From positions 1,018,440-1,082,439 of the forward strand of contig NZ_JACHXS010000001.1 of assembly GCF_014192225.1 (NCBI RefSeq): 64,000 nt of DNA, written 5' to 3'. A program made the position numbers and the translations under genes. Of the stretch, positions 18,017 to 26,343 are shown one piece after another. Origin of the DNA: Pseudoduganella umbonata. Lineage in GTDB: Bacteria; Pseudomonadota; Gammaproteobacteria; Burkholderiales; Burkholderiaceae_D. The number at the start of each line of letters is the position of its first letter. Position 1 is the stretch's first letter. The notes below the pieces were generated by a model that did no database searches, had not been told where the DNA came from, and saw nothing but the letters and a program-made list of their open reading frames with translations.

Positions 18017-19279
18017 CTATTCATAGCGCAACGCCTCGGCAGGCTTTACCCGCGCCGCCCACCAGCTGGGGTACAGCGTGGCCACGAACGCCAGTCCCAC
18101 GGCCGTACCGCCGATCGCGGCCACGTCGCCCCAGCGCAGGTCGGACGGCACGGCGCTGATGAAATAGATATCCTTCGACAGGAATTTCATGCCGAGCACC
18201 GTTTCGATGGCGGGCACGATGACGCCGACGTTCATTGCGATCAGCACGCCCCCGGCCACGCCCAGCGCGGTGCCCACCACGCCGACCAGGGCCCCCTGCA
18301 CCATGAAGACCTGCATGATCGAGCGGGGCGAAGCGCCCAGCGTGCGCAGGATGGCGATGTCGGCCTGCTTGTCCGTTACCGTCATCACCAGTGTCGCCAC
18401 CAGGTTGAACGCGGCCACCGCGATGATCAGCGTGAGGATGATGAACATCATCCGCTTCTGCGTCTGCACGGCGGCGAACCAGTTGGCGTTCAGCTTCGAC
18501 CAGTCGCGCACCAGCAGGTCGCCCGGCATCGTCTGTTTCAGCTGGAAGGCCACCTCGGGCGCCTGGTCCATGTCCGCGATCTTCAGGCGCAGGCCGTACG
18601 GGCCGGCCAGGTTCAGCAGTTGCTGGCCGTCGGCCAGGTGCACGTAGGCCAGCGAGGAGTCGAATTCGTTGTGGCCGGCCTCGAAGATCCCGACCACGGT
18701 GAACGTACGCATCGCCGGCGCGCCGCCGGCCATGCCGCCTTCGGACAGCGCCATCGCCACCTTGCCGCCGACCTTGGCCTCCAGCGCCCTGGCCAGCTCG
18801 ATACCGAGCACGATGCCCTTTTCGCCCGGCTTCAGCCCGGCCAGGCTGCCCTGCCTCACCTGCCGCGGGATGTCGGATACCTTGCCTTCTTCCTCGGGCA
18901 GGATGCCGCGCACGATCGCCGGGCGCAGCACATCGCCGCCGTGCGCCAGCAGCGCCTGCAGTTCCACGAACGGCGCCGCGCCCTTCACTTCGGGATTGGC
19001 GAAGGCGTTGCGCGCCGTGGCGTGCCAGTCCGTCATCGGGCCGCCCATCTGGTAGATCTCGATATGCCCCAGCACCGACAGCATGCGCGCCGTGACTTCC
19101 TTCTGGAAGCCGTTATAGACCGACAGGACGATGATCAGCGCGGCCACGCCCAGGCCGATCCCCGCCATCGAAATCGCGGAAATGAACGAGATGAAGCTGT
19201 TGCGGCCGCTGCGCCGGCCAGCGCGCGTGTAGCGAAGCCCGACCTGCCATTCGAACGGCATCTTGTGGGTGAAACTCAT
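18017..19279 (-). CDS. Lipoprotein-releasing ABC transporter permease, LolC/E family (copy 1)
   Basis: This 420-residue paralogue of the next gene has the same layout: start [21 protein letters not shown], an N-terminal helix, a periplasmic domain, three C-terminal helices and the ending [10 protein letters not shown]. It is the first gene of the lol operon. The ATG at 19279 is chosen because the only upstream in-frame option is a TTG at 19303 in sequence without family character. Whether it plays the LolC role (LolA recruitment) or the LolE role (lipoprotein binding) cannot be decided by eye. The periplasmic domains differ more than the membrane parts, consistent with division of labour. Confidence 0.9.
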   Translation of the reverse strand: MSFTHKMPFEWQVGLRYTRAGRRSGRNSFISFISAISMAGIGLGVAALIIVLSVYNGFQKEVTARMLSVLGHIEIYQMGGPMTDWHATARNAFANPEVKGAAPFVELQALLAHGGDVLRPAIVRGILPEEEGKVSDIPRQVRQGSLAGLKPGEKGIVLGIELARALEAKVGGKVAMALSEGGMAGGAPAMRTFTVVGIFEAGHNEFDSSLAYVHLADGQQLLNLAGPYGLRLKIADMDQAPEVAFQLKQTMPGDLLVRDWSKLNANWFAAVQTQKRMMFIILTLIIAVAAFNLVATLVMTVTDKQADIAILRTLGASPRSIMQVFMVQGALVGVVGTALGVAGGVLIAMNVGVIVPAIETVLGMKFLSKDIYFISAVPSDLRWGDVAAIGGTAVGLAFVATLYPSWWAARVKPAEALRYE

Positions 19280-19399
19280 GGAGAAGGATGGCCCGTGGTG
19301 CAAAGTGCGCAGTTTGCCATATAAACAGCATGGCGGGGCTTACTGCTGAGCCAGATGACGGCGCGGCGCGCCGTGTCCGCCAATCTTTTATAATGGCGC

Positions 19400-20449
19400 A
19401 TGGCTTCCACGACCCTTGTTTTACCTTTCGGCCTGCCGCCGGCCGAAATGGCGCCGGACCTTGTCCGCGCCCTGCAGGCCCCGGCGCTGGCGACTTTACT
19501 TTCCCGCAATTCCACGCATACCATGCACGCGTTCGATGCCGACACGCGGCTGCTGCCGCACGAAGCATGGCTGGCGCACGCACTTGGACTGGCCGGAGCG
19601 CCGTCCACGCAGCCGGCCGCGCCGTTCGCACCGGCCGTGATGCGCGGGCTCGGGATGACGCCGGAAACGGGCCACTGGTTCATCTTCCACCCCGTGCACC
19701 TGGTGATCGGCACGCACCTGATGATGCCGGACCTGCGCGGCCTGCGCATCACCGGCGCCGAGTCGCGCGCGCTGTTCGACGCCGCGCTGCCGCTGTTCGA
19801 GGAGCTGGGCAAGACGCTGGTCTATGGCGACGCCTATACGTGGTTCCTGCGCGCCGACGACTGGGCGGAACTGGCGACGGCTTCGCCGGATGCCGCGACC
19901 GGCGACAACCTGCATCCCTGGCTGCCCTCCGGCGCGGCGGCGCGCGATTTCCGCCGGCTGCTGAACGAGGTTCAGATGCTGTGGCATGCGCACCCTGTGA
20001 ACGCGGCACGCAAGCAAGCCGTCAACTCGTTCTGGCTATGGGCCGGCGGGCCGGCGGAGCAGCCGCGGCCAGAGGCGGCCCTGGCAGCCAGTGCCGTCCC
20101 GGCCTGGCTGAACGCGCTGGCCGAGCCGGAACTGCGCGATGCCACCTGTGTCCAATGGCTGGCAGCGAAAGGACGTCAGCGCACTGCGGTGCTGGGCCAC
20201 CTGATCGGTGCCGGCCTGGCCGAGGACTGGTCCGGCTGGCTGGAATCGATGAAGCAGCTGGAAGACCAGTGGTTTGCGCCATTGCTGGGCGCGCTGCGCG
20301 CGGGGCAACTTCATGGTCAGGGACGTGGCCACGAACCCGGCTTGCGCATCGTGCTTTGCAATCGCAGCGCCTGGACCGACACGACGACGACGAAACCGGC
20401 GTTGAACAAGTTCTGGCGCACCGAGAATTTCAAGAACCTGCTCACATGA
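19400..20449 (+). CDS. Conserved hypothetical protein, RpfE-like (upstream of recJ)
   Basis: This 349-residue soluble protein has no signal peptide or membrane helix. It is rich in Ala, Leu and Trp and carries a GHWFIFHPVHLVIGTHLMM segment resembling the COG4255/RpfE family, whose gene also adjoins recJ in Xanthomonas. Its biochemical role is not established. Relatives are sometimes annotated as phosphoglycerate-mutase-like, which I cannot confirm. A clean TATAAT (19389-19394) ends only five bases before the ATG, so the transcript may be almost leaderless. recJ follows after 118 bp. Confidence 0.7.
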   Translation: MASTTLVLPFGLPPAEMAPDLVRALQAPALATLLSRNSTHTMHAFDADTRLLPHEAWLAHALGLAGAPSTQPAAPFAPAVMRGLGMTPETGHWFIFHPVHLVIGTHLMMPDLRGLRITGAESRALFDAALPLFEELGKTLVYGDAYTWFLRADDWAELATASPDAATGDNLHPWLPSGAAARDFRRLLNEVQMLWHAHPVNAARKQAVNSFWLWAGGPAEQPRPEAALAASAVPAWLNALAEPELRDATCVQWLAAKGRQRTAVLGHLIGAGLAEDWSGWLESMKQLEDQWFAPLLGALRAGQLHGQGRGHEPGLRIVLCNRSAWTDTTTTKPALNKFWRTENFKNLLT

Positions 20450-20567
20450 GTAACGCACCTGGGTGCCGCATGCTGAATGATCAAACAATCCGGGCAACTC
20501 AGCTCAGCAATTTGGCTGGGCACCCGCGCTGTCCCATGCACCCGAGTTTATTAGCAAAGCCGAATCC

Positions 20568-22262
20568 ATGACCCGTATCACCCACCGTCCCTGCCCGTTC
20601 CGCGAATCGGAAATGTTGCGCCAGGGGGGCATCCATCCGGTGCTGGCGCGCCTGTTTGCCGCGCGCGGCCTGACCGATCCGAAGGACCTGTCATCCGAAC
20701 TGTCGGCGCTGATCCTGCCTTCGGGTCTGCTGCACATCGATGCCGCCGCCGTTTTCCTGGCCGATGCGATTGCCGCGGGCAAGCGCATGGTCATCGTGGC
20801 CGACTACGATTGTGACGGCGCCACTGCCTGCGCCGTCGCGCTGCGCGGCCTGCGTGCAATGGGCGCGAACGTCGACTTCATCGTGCCGAACCGCTTCGAG
20901 TACGGCTATGGCCTGACGCCGGAGATCGTGGCGCTGACGGCGCGCGAGAAAGCACCCGACATCATCCTGACCGTCGACAACGGCATCGCCAGCATCGACG
21001 GTGTGGAAGAAGCAAAGCGGCGCGGCATCGAGGTGATCGTCACCGACCATCACCTGCCGGGCGACCGGCTGCCCGATGCACGCGTGATCGTCAATCCGAA
21101 CCAGCCGGCCTGCGGTTTCCCATCGAAGAACCTGGCGGGAGTCGGGGTCGTGTTCTACGTACTGCTGGCCTTGCGTGCCGAACTGCGCCGCCGTGGCGTA
21201 TTCGATGCGCAAACCCAGCCGAAACTCGATTCGCTGCTCGACCTGGTTGCGCTGGGTACCGTGGCGGACGTGGTCAAACTGGACACGAACAACCGTATCC
21301 TCGTGGCGCAGGGCCTGAAGCGGATGCGCGCCGGCCGCATGCATGCCGGTGTCGCCGCGCTGTTTCGCGTGGCTGGCCGCCAGGCGCGCTGCGCCACGCC
21401 GTTCGACCTGGGCTTCGCGCTGGGGCCGCGGCTGAACGCGGCGGGCCGCCTGCAAGACATGTCGCTCGGCATCGAATGCCTGATCACCGACGATGAAGGC
21501 CGCGCCTGGGCGCTGGCCCAGCAGCTCAACGAGATCAACCTGAAGCGGCGCGAAATCGAGGCCGAGATGCAGGACACGGCGCTGCTGCACCTGGACGATT
21601 TCCAGCCCTCGCAAAGTTCGACGATCTGCGTGTTCGACGATTCGTGGCACCAGGGCGTGATCGGCATCGTTGCCTCGCGGCTGAAGGAAAAATTCTACCG
21701 GCCCACGATCACGTTCGCACCGGCCGGCGATGGCTGGATCAAAGGATCCGGCCGCTCGATTGCCGGCTTCCACCTGCGCGATGCGCTTGACCTGGTGTCG
21801 AAGCGGGCACCCAGCCTGATCGACAAATTCGGCGGCCACGCGATGGCCGCCGGCCTGTCGATCCGTGCCGACGCATTCGACGCGTTTGCCACGGCGTTCG
21901 AGACGGTCGGCCAGTCCTGGCTGACGGAGCAGCAGCTGGAAAGGATCATCGAGACGGATGGGCCGCTGGAAGATGCCTATTTCACCACGCAGTTCATTGA
22001 ACTGATGGATGGCATCGTATGGGGCCAGGGGTTCGCACCGCCTGTATTCTGTGACGAATTCCGCGTGATCAGCCAGCGCATCCTGAAGGAACGCCACCTG
22101 AAACTTCTGCTGGAGCGCAATGGCGCCCGCTACGACGCGATCTGGTTCGGCCGCACGGATGCCCTTGGCGACCGCGCCCGGGTTGCATTCCGGCTCGACG
22201 CCAACGAATACAACGGCACCACCCGCGTGCAGTTGATGGTGGAGCACGCCGAGCCGGCGTAG
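20568..22262 (+). CDS. recJ: Single-stranded-DNA-specific 5'-3' exonuclease RecJ
   Basis: This 564-residue nuclease degrades single-stranded DNA from the 5' end in RecF-pathway recombination, base-excision and mismatch repair. The DHH-family motifs are clear: motif I VADYDCDGAT, motif III VTDHHLPG, and the DHHA1 motif GGHAMAAG, followed by the OB-like domain. The length matches the family. It lies downstream of the RpfE-like gene in the same direction, an order shared with the Xanthomonas rpf locus. Confidence 0.95.
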   Translation: MTRITHRPCPFRESEMLRQGGIHPVLARLFAARGLTDPKDLSSELSALILPSGLLHIDAAAVFLADAIAAGKRMVIVADYDCDGATACAVALRGLRAMGANVDFIVPNRFEYGYGLTPEIVALTAREKAPDIILTVDNGIASIDGVEEAKRRGIEVIVTDHHLPGDRLPDARVIVNPNQPACGFPSKNLAGVGVVFYVLLALRAELRRRGVFDAQTQPKLDSLLDLVALGTVADVVKLDTNNRILVAQGLKRMRAGRMHAGVAALFRVAGRQARCATPFDLGFALGPRLNAAGRLQDMSLGIECLITDDEGRAWALAQQLNEINLKRREIEAEMQDTALLHLDDFQPSQSSTICVFDDSWHQGVIGIVASRLKEKFYRPTITFAPAGDGWIKGSGRSIAGFHLRDALDLVSKRAPSLIDKFGGHAMAAGLSIRADAFDAFATAFETVGQSWLTEQQLERIIETDGPLEDAYFTTQFIELMDGIVWGQGFAPPVFCDEFRVISQRILKERHLKLLLERNGARYDAIWFGRTDALGDRARVAFRLDANEYNGTTRVQLMVEHAEPA

Positions 22263-22402
22263 AGCACCGGTTAAAGCCTTCAAGGCGAGCACGGCGACAA
22301 AGTCGGTCCGGCCGTCCGGCTGGGGGCAAACCGGACATGAGGTTTTGTCAGGCGCTGTTGAGCGCCGTATCGCGATTGGATGGCATAGCACGAGTACGAC
22401 GC

Positions 22403-22437
22403 TTGCCGGCGGTCCGGAAACGGAGTATAAAGACTCC
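22403..22437 (+). promoter_or_regulatory. Promoter of the toxin-antitoxin operon with overlapping inverted repeat
   Basis: TTGCCG (22403-22408) and TATAAA (22426-22431) are spaced by 17 bp. The -10 box is flanked by an inverted repeat, GGAGT (22422-22426) and ACTCC (22433-22437). This is the layout expected for autorepression by the antitoxin, which would block RNA polymerase when bound. The start codon follows at 22453, behind a strong GGAGG. Confidence 0.6.
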
Positions 22438-22452
22438 AGATACGGAGGCCTT

Positions 22453-22914
22453 ATGCATTCTTCCCCTGCTCATCCCTTGGCATTTCCTTACGTCTACCCC
22501 AAGTCGCGCTACGAGCCGACACCGCCTGTCGACCTGAATACCCGCGAAGTGCGGGAACGCCTTTCCCGTTCGGCGCTGAAGAGCTTTTTCAAGCTTGTCG
22601 ACGCCTGGAAACTGCGCGAAGACGATGCCCGGGAGTTGCTCGGCGGCCCATCGGGCAGTACCTTCTATGAATGGAAGCGCAATCCCGACCGCGTGCTCGA
22701 AGCCGACCGCATTACACGCATCTCCTACCTGCTTGGCATCTACAAATCGCTGCACATCATTTACGGCGACAAGCTCGCCGACGAATGGGTTAAATTACCC
22801 AATAGCAATATCATCTTTAAAGGCAGCAGCCCGCTGGCCTACATGCTGGCCGGCGGCATGCCGGCAATGCAGACTGTGCGCAAGCTGGTCGATGCGCGCC
22901 GCGGAGGCCTGTAG
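22453..22914 (+). CDS. Xre/MbcA/ParS-type antitoxin (DUF2384)
   Basis: This 153-residue protein is the antitoxin partner of a RES-domain toxin. A helix-turn-helix-like region (about residues 28-85, with ALKSFFKLVDAWKL) precedes the C-terminal DUF2384 toxin-binding domain, which includes the typical WVKLPNSNIIFKGSSPLAYM segment. Antitoxins of this family neutralise the toxin's active site and autorepress the operon. The ATG at 22453 has a strong GGAGG eight bases ahead. The toxin gene begins about 40 bp after this gene stops. Confidence 0.9.
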   Translation: MHSSPAHPLAFPYVYPKSRYEPTPPVDLNTREVRERLSRSALKSFFKLVDAWKLREDDARELLGGPSGSTFYEWKRNPDRVLEADRITRISYLLGIYKSLHIIYGDKLADEWVKLPNSNIIFKGSSPLAYMLAGGMPAMQTVRKLVDARRGGL

Positions 22915-22952
22915 TCGCCAGCGCCGCCCTTGCCACCGAATGCCGCCCAATC

Positions 22953-23678
22953 TTGCCACCTAACTTTTCAACAAGCTCGCCGGTCCTGCCAGTGCCGCCC
23001 TTACGGCAGCTGCGGCAGTTCGACACGTACCGGCTGATACCCTCCCGTTTCGCGGATCTCGAAGACTCGGTGCTGACACCGCTGGCCGACAGCGACGCTG
23101 AACTGGCCGACCTGTTCGAACTCGATAACGCCACTAACGCGCGGCTGCTTGCCGAACATGGCGGTGCACCGGGTATCGGCATCGACGAACTGTTGTCGCA
23201 TGTGCCGAACTTCCGCATCGTGAATGCCGCGTACACGTATCCCCGCCCGGAAGGAAGCCGGTTCAACGATGGCGAACGGGGCGCCTGGTATTGCGCCTTC
23301 GAGGCGGAAACCGCGCTGGCCGAGGTGATTTTCCACAAGACCGTCGAATATGCGGAAATCGGCCGGTTCGACGACAGCGTCAGCTACCAGGCCATGCTGG
23401 CCGATTTCACGGCCCAGTTCCACGATATCCGGGGCCTGGCGGAGTTCGGTCCCTGCCTGGCACCGGACAGCTATGAAACGTCGCAATTGCTGGCCGAGCG
23501 GCTGCTGGCGGCGGGCTCGACCGGCATCATCTACCCCAGCGTGCGTCACGCGGGCGGCACCAACCTTGCCTGCTTCCGGCCGGCGTTGGTCGGCAACGTT
23601 CGCAAAGGGCTGGTCTATCGGTTAACATGGGAAGGCAGCCCGACGCCAGTCGTCGAACCCGATCCAAGTGGAAATTGA
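22953..23678 (+). CDS. RES-domain toxin (NAD+-depleting)
   Basis: This protein of about 241 residues carries a RES domain with the conserved GSRFND arginine region, an AWYCAFEAETALAEV segment with tyrosine and glutamate, and a C-terminal GIIYPSVRHAGGTNLACF motif. RES toxins are NAD+ phosphorylases or glycohydrolases that deplete cellular NAD+ until bound by the antitoxin. The start is uncertain: no in-frame ATG exists near the beginning, and a TTG at 22953 or GTG at 22992 must be used, which would keep toxin translation low relative to the antitoxin. The two downstream genes follow closely and may share the transcript. Confidence 0.87.
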   Translation: MPPNFSTSSPVLPVPPLRQLRQFDTYRLIPSRFADLEDSVLTPLADSDAELADLFELDNATNARLLAEHGGAPGIGIDELLSHVPNFRIVNAAYTYPRPEGSRFNDGERGAWYCAFEAETALAEVIFHKTVEYAEIGRFDDSVSYQAMLADFTAQFHDIRGLAEFGPCLAPDSYETSQLLAERLLAAGSTGIIYPSVRHAGGTNLACFRPALVGNVRKGLVYRLTWEGSPTPVVEPDPSGN

Positions 23679-23684
23679 ACCGAC

Positions 23685-24002
23685 ATGCAACTGAATCCCG
23701 ATAAAGATACCGAACTACGCCAGAAGGTGAACCGCGAAACGGGCCGCCTGCCATGGAGCGAATTGATGCGCCACTTCGCCTCCGGCAACGTGGTGTGGAT
23801 CGCCGACGAAATGGACCTGGTCGAAGTGGCCGTTCGCATCGCCCACGACGACAAGGCCAGCGTGGGCCAGTGGATGGCTGCCGGCCAGATCGCCAAGGTA
23901 TCGGACCAGCAGGCGCAAGCCTGGCTGGAATCGGACGCCTCGCTGTGGGCGTGCGTGGTCAGCCCGTTCATCCTCGTCCAGCAGCAGAAGAAAACCCATT
24001 AA
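23685..24002 (+). CDS. DUF2288 family protein
   Basis: This 105-residue soluble protein is rich in Trp, Ala and acidic residues, with the segments GRLPWSELMRHFA and GNVVWIADEMDLVEVA typical of DUF2288. The function is unknown. It starts six bases after the toxin stop codon, so it is probably co-transcribed with the toxin-antitoxin pair, though the family is known without such neighbours. The DUF817 gene follows 16 bp later. Confidence 0.75.
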   Translation: MQLNPDKDTELRQKVNRETGRLPWSELMRHFASGNVVWIADEMDLVEVAVRIAHDDKASVGQWMAAGQIAKVSDQQAQAWLESDASLWACVVSPFILVQQQKKTH

Positions 24003-24018
24003 GCGGGCGGGCGCGACG

Positions 24019-24852
24019 ATGCTGGCTCCGCTCGACGCCCACCTGACGGACGCCCGCCCGCGCCATCTTCGGCCAGCCCACCGCCCGCTCGTCGAACTGT
24101 TTTACTTCGGCATCAAGGAAGCGCGCGCCTGCCTGTTTGCCGGGCTGTTTTTTCTGGCAATGTTCTGCGTGCCGCGCGCCGGCTTGCTGGGCATTCCCCG
24201 CTACGATGTGCTGCTGGCCGTGGCGCTGGCGATCCAGGCCTGGATGCTGTACGCCCGGCTGGAAACATGGGACGAAATGAAGGCCATTGGCCTGTTCCAT
24301 GCGGTCGGCTTCGCACTCGAAGTGTTCAAGACACAGATTGGCTCGTGGAGCTACCCGGACTTCGGCTACACCAAGCTGCTCGGCGTGCCACTGTTCTCAG
24401 GGTTCATGTACGCGGCGATCGGCAGCTACATCATCCAGGCATGGCGCCTGCTCGACCTGCGCATCCGCCACCACCCGCCATACCCGATGGCCGCGACCAT
24501 TGCGATCCTGATCTACGTGAATTTCTACACGCACCACTATATCGGGGATTACCGGTGGTATCTGGCCGCATGCGCGCTAGGCCTGTATGCGCGCACCACC
24601 GTGATATTCCGGCCACTGGACCGCGACAGGCAGATGCCGCTGCTGCTGGGCTTCATGCTGACCGGCTTCTTCATCTGGATTGCCGAAAACCTCGGCACGC
24701 TGATGGGCGTATGGCGCTACCCGAACCAGCTGGGCGCCTGGTCCGTCGTCCACGTCAGCAAATGGAGTGCCTGGTCGCTGCTGGTGATCATGACCTTTAC
24801 CATCGTCGCGAATCTAAAACACGTCAAGGCGCGAGTGCACGTGCCGGCGTGA
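24019..24852 (+). CDS. DUF817 family integral membrane protein
   Basis: This 277-residue protein has about seven or eight hydrophobic segments from residue 35 on. It contains DUF817 features such as FKTQIGSWSYPDFGYTKLLG and the aromatic GVPLFSGFMYAAIGSYI. It probably resides in the inner membrane; the function is unknown. It is the last gene of the apparent xre-res-DUF2288-DUF817 run, followed by a weak hairpin with a T-run. Confidence 0.82.
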   Translation: MLAPLDAHLTDARPRHLRPAHRPLVELFYFGIKEARACLFAGLFFLAMFCVPRAGLLGIPRYDVLLAVALAIQAWMLYARLETWDEMKAIGLFHAVGFALEVFKTQIGSWSYPDFGYTKLLGVPLFSGFMYAAIGSYIIQAWRLLDLRIRHHPPYPMAATIAILIYVNFYTHHYIGDYRWYLAACALGLYARTTVIFRPLDRDRQMPLLLGFMLTGFFIWIAENLGTLMGVWRYPNQLGAWSVVHVSKWSAWSLLVIMTFTIVANLKHVKARVHVPA

Positions 24853-25174
24853 CAATACCGCCGATGGTGGCGGGCTTTTCGGAGGACTATCCAGGCATGG
24901 CCTGCGTCTGATTTCCTGCCGGGAAGGCGGATTCGATCGATGAGAAGCGCATTCCTGCGTTGCGATTTTCATTTCGCAACACCCCGCCTGTCACAACCCG
25001 ACGAGCGCTGTCAGGCGCCTGCAGTCAGCTTCGCACATGATGCGGCCAAATCGGATCCGGCCTCGATGGCGCGCAGCGAATAATTATTACGGAGAAGCAC
25101 TGTCGCGGTGAACGCCGGAAGGTTCGTCAACGCGTGGAACGTCACGCACGGAATTCGTGACAGGAGACCCGACT
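24853..25174. other. Intergenic region between the DUF817 gene and the exopolysaccharide locus
   Basis: This 322-bp stretch separates two convergent transcription units. I see a weak terminator-like hairpin at its left end and no convincing gene, promoter or repeat in the rest. A short GTG-initiated frame near the right end overlaps the glycosyltransferase 3' end and has no family character. Confidence 0.5.
24858..24879 (+). terminator. Weak rho-independent terminator after the DUF817 gene
   Basis: A 5-bp stem (CCGCC/GGCGG) with a six-base loop is followed by GC and TTTT. It is placed just behind the stop codon of the last gene in the toxin-antitoxin run. The short stem makes it a marginal call. 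Confidence 0.35.
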
Positions 25175-26329
25175 TCAGGAGGATGTACGCTCACGCTCTA
25201 CAATTTGCTGTGTCACAAGACTTCGCTCATCGGCCGACGTCGCCGCGAGTTTCTCGTCTTCGTCGCGCACGCGCTTCATCGAACTTCCTTGAAGCTCGAA
25301 ATAGCATTTGCTGATTTCTGCGGCGACCCGCTGCCAGGTATATTGCTCTACCAGCGTGCGTACGGTTTCGCGCGTCGGCGGTCGATCGATAAATTCCAGG
25401 ATTGCCGAGCGCTGAGCAGCGGCGTCATGCCACTTTGCCTTGCGCAAGGCGAATGCGCTTTCCTGCAAGTCGAGAGCGTTTTCATCCGTCATCACGACCG
25501 GCGTCCCCGCCGCCAGCGATTCCAGTACCGCCAGCGGAAACACTTCTCCGTGGCTTGGCAACGCCACGACCGACGCTGCGCAGTAAGCGCTGGCGAGGAG
25601 CGGATCGTCATGATCCAGTGCGCCGAGCCAGCGCACCCAGGGTGAACGCAGCACGGTATCAAGATAGACCTGATCCTGCCGGGCCACACGGCCGATCAGC
25701 ACAACGGGGAGATTCAGGTCGGCGAGTGCCTGGACCAGCCCAAGCTGATTTTTGTAAGGGTTTATCGAGCCAACCATCAGTACGAACGGCCCAGTGATGC
25801 CGGTGCGCTGGCGGAATAACTCCGGGCGCGATGTAAAGAAACGTGCGCTTATGCCATTCGGAAATACGCGGATTTTCGCGGGATCCGTGAGAAATCCCGA
25901 CACGATCGCTTGCCGTTCGGCTTCGCCGAGCGCTATGACCAGCTCGGCAAGTTGCAATGCGCGCTTTGCCTGTGCGTAACTGGTCTGTACGTTCCAGGAT
26001 GTCAGTCGGCCAGTAATCCGGTCGGCCATGCGAGCGCGCAAACCCGAGCCCCGGTCCCATCCGGGCGACAGCAACGGCGACAATACGACCGGAACGCCCA
26101 TCTCGTTGGCGGCCTCTACCAAGCGATAGTTGCCGTTTATGGCAGAAAATACATGGATGAGGTCAAACGAGTCGAGTCGTTCCCGATTGGGATCAACCAA
26201 CTGCGCCCGTAATGGGTGGGATGTCTCTGCACCGATGCGGTTCAGGGCTGCAATGGTCTCGCGGACTTGAATCTGCAGGCCGCCATCACGCTGGAACAGC
26301 ATTGGATAGGACAATACGCCGACGCGCAT
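25175..26329 (-). CDS. Glycosyltransferase family 4 (exopolysaccharide locus)
   Basis: This 384-residue GT-B enzyme probably adds a sugar from a nucleotide donor to the growing exopolysaccharide repeat unit on the cytoplasmic face of the membrane. The N-terminal MRVGVLSYPMLFQRDGGLQ glycine-rich loop is followed by a GT4 C-terminal domain with the donor-binding GEVFPLAVLESLAAGTPVV motif. The ATG at 26329 has an AGGAGTGG ribosome-binding site. It is the last gene of a leftward run with a Wzx-like flippase and a dual glycosyltransferase. Donor and linkage are unknown. Confidence 0.88.
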   Translation of the reverse strand: MRVGVLSYPMLFQRDGGLQIQVRETIAALNRIGAETSHPLRAQLVDPNRERLDSFDLIHVFSAINGNYRLVEAANEMGVPVVLSPLLSPGWDRGSGLRARMADRITGRLTSWNVQTSYAQAKRALQLAELVIALGEAERQAIVSGFLTDPAKIRVFPNGISARFFTSRPELFRQRTGITGPFVLMVGSINPYKNQLGLVQALADLNLPVVLIGRVARQDQVYLDTVLRSPWVRWLGALDHDDPLLASAYCAASVVALPSHGEVFPLAVLESLAAGTPVVMTDENALDLQESAFALRKAKWHDAAAQRSAILEFIDRPPTRETVRTLVEQYTWQRVAAEISKCYFELQGSSMKRVRDEDEKLAATSADERSLVTQQIVERERTSS

Positions 26330-26343
26330 GGCTACCACTCCTT

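Noticed and set aside
25108..25314. A 68-codon GTG-initiated frame before the exopolysaccharide locus
   Set aside because: It overlaps the 3' end of the GT4 gene on the other strand, has a badly spaced ribosome-binding site and no family features.
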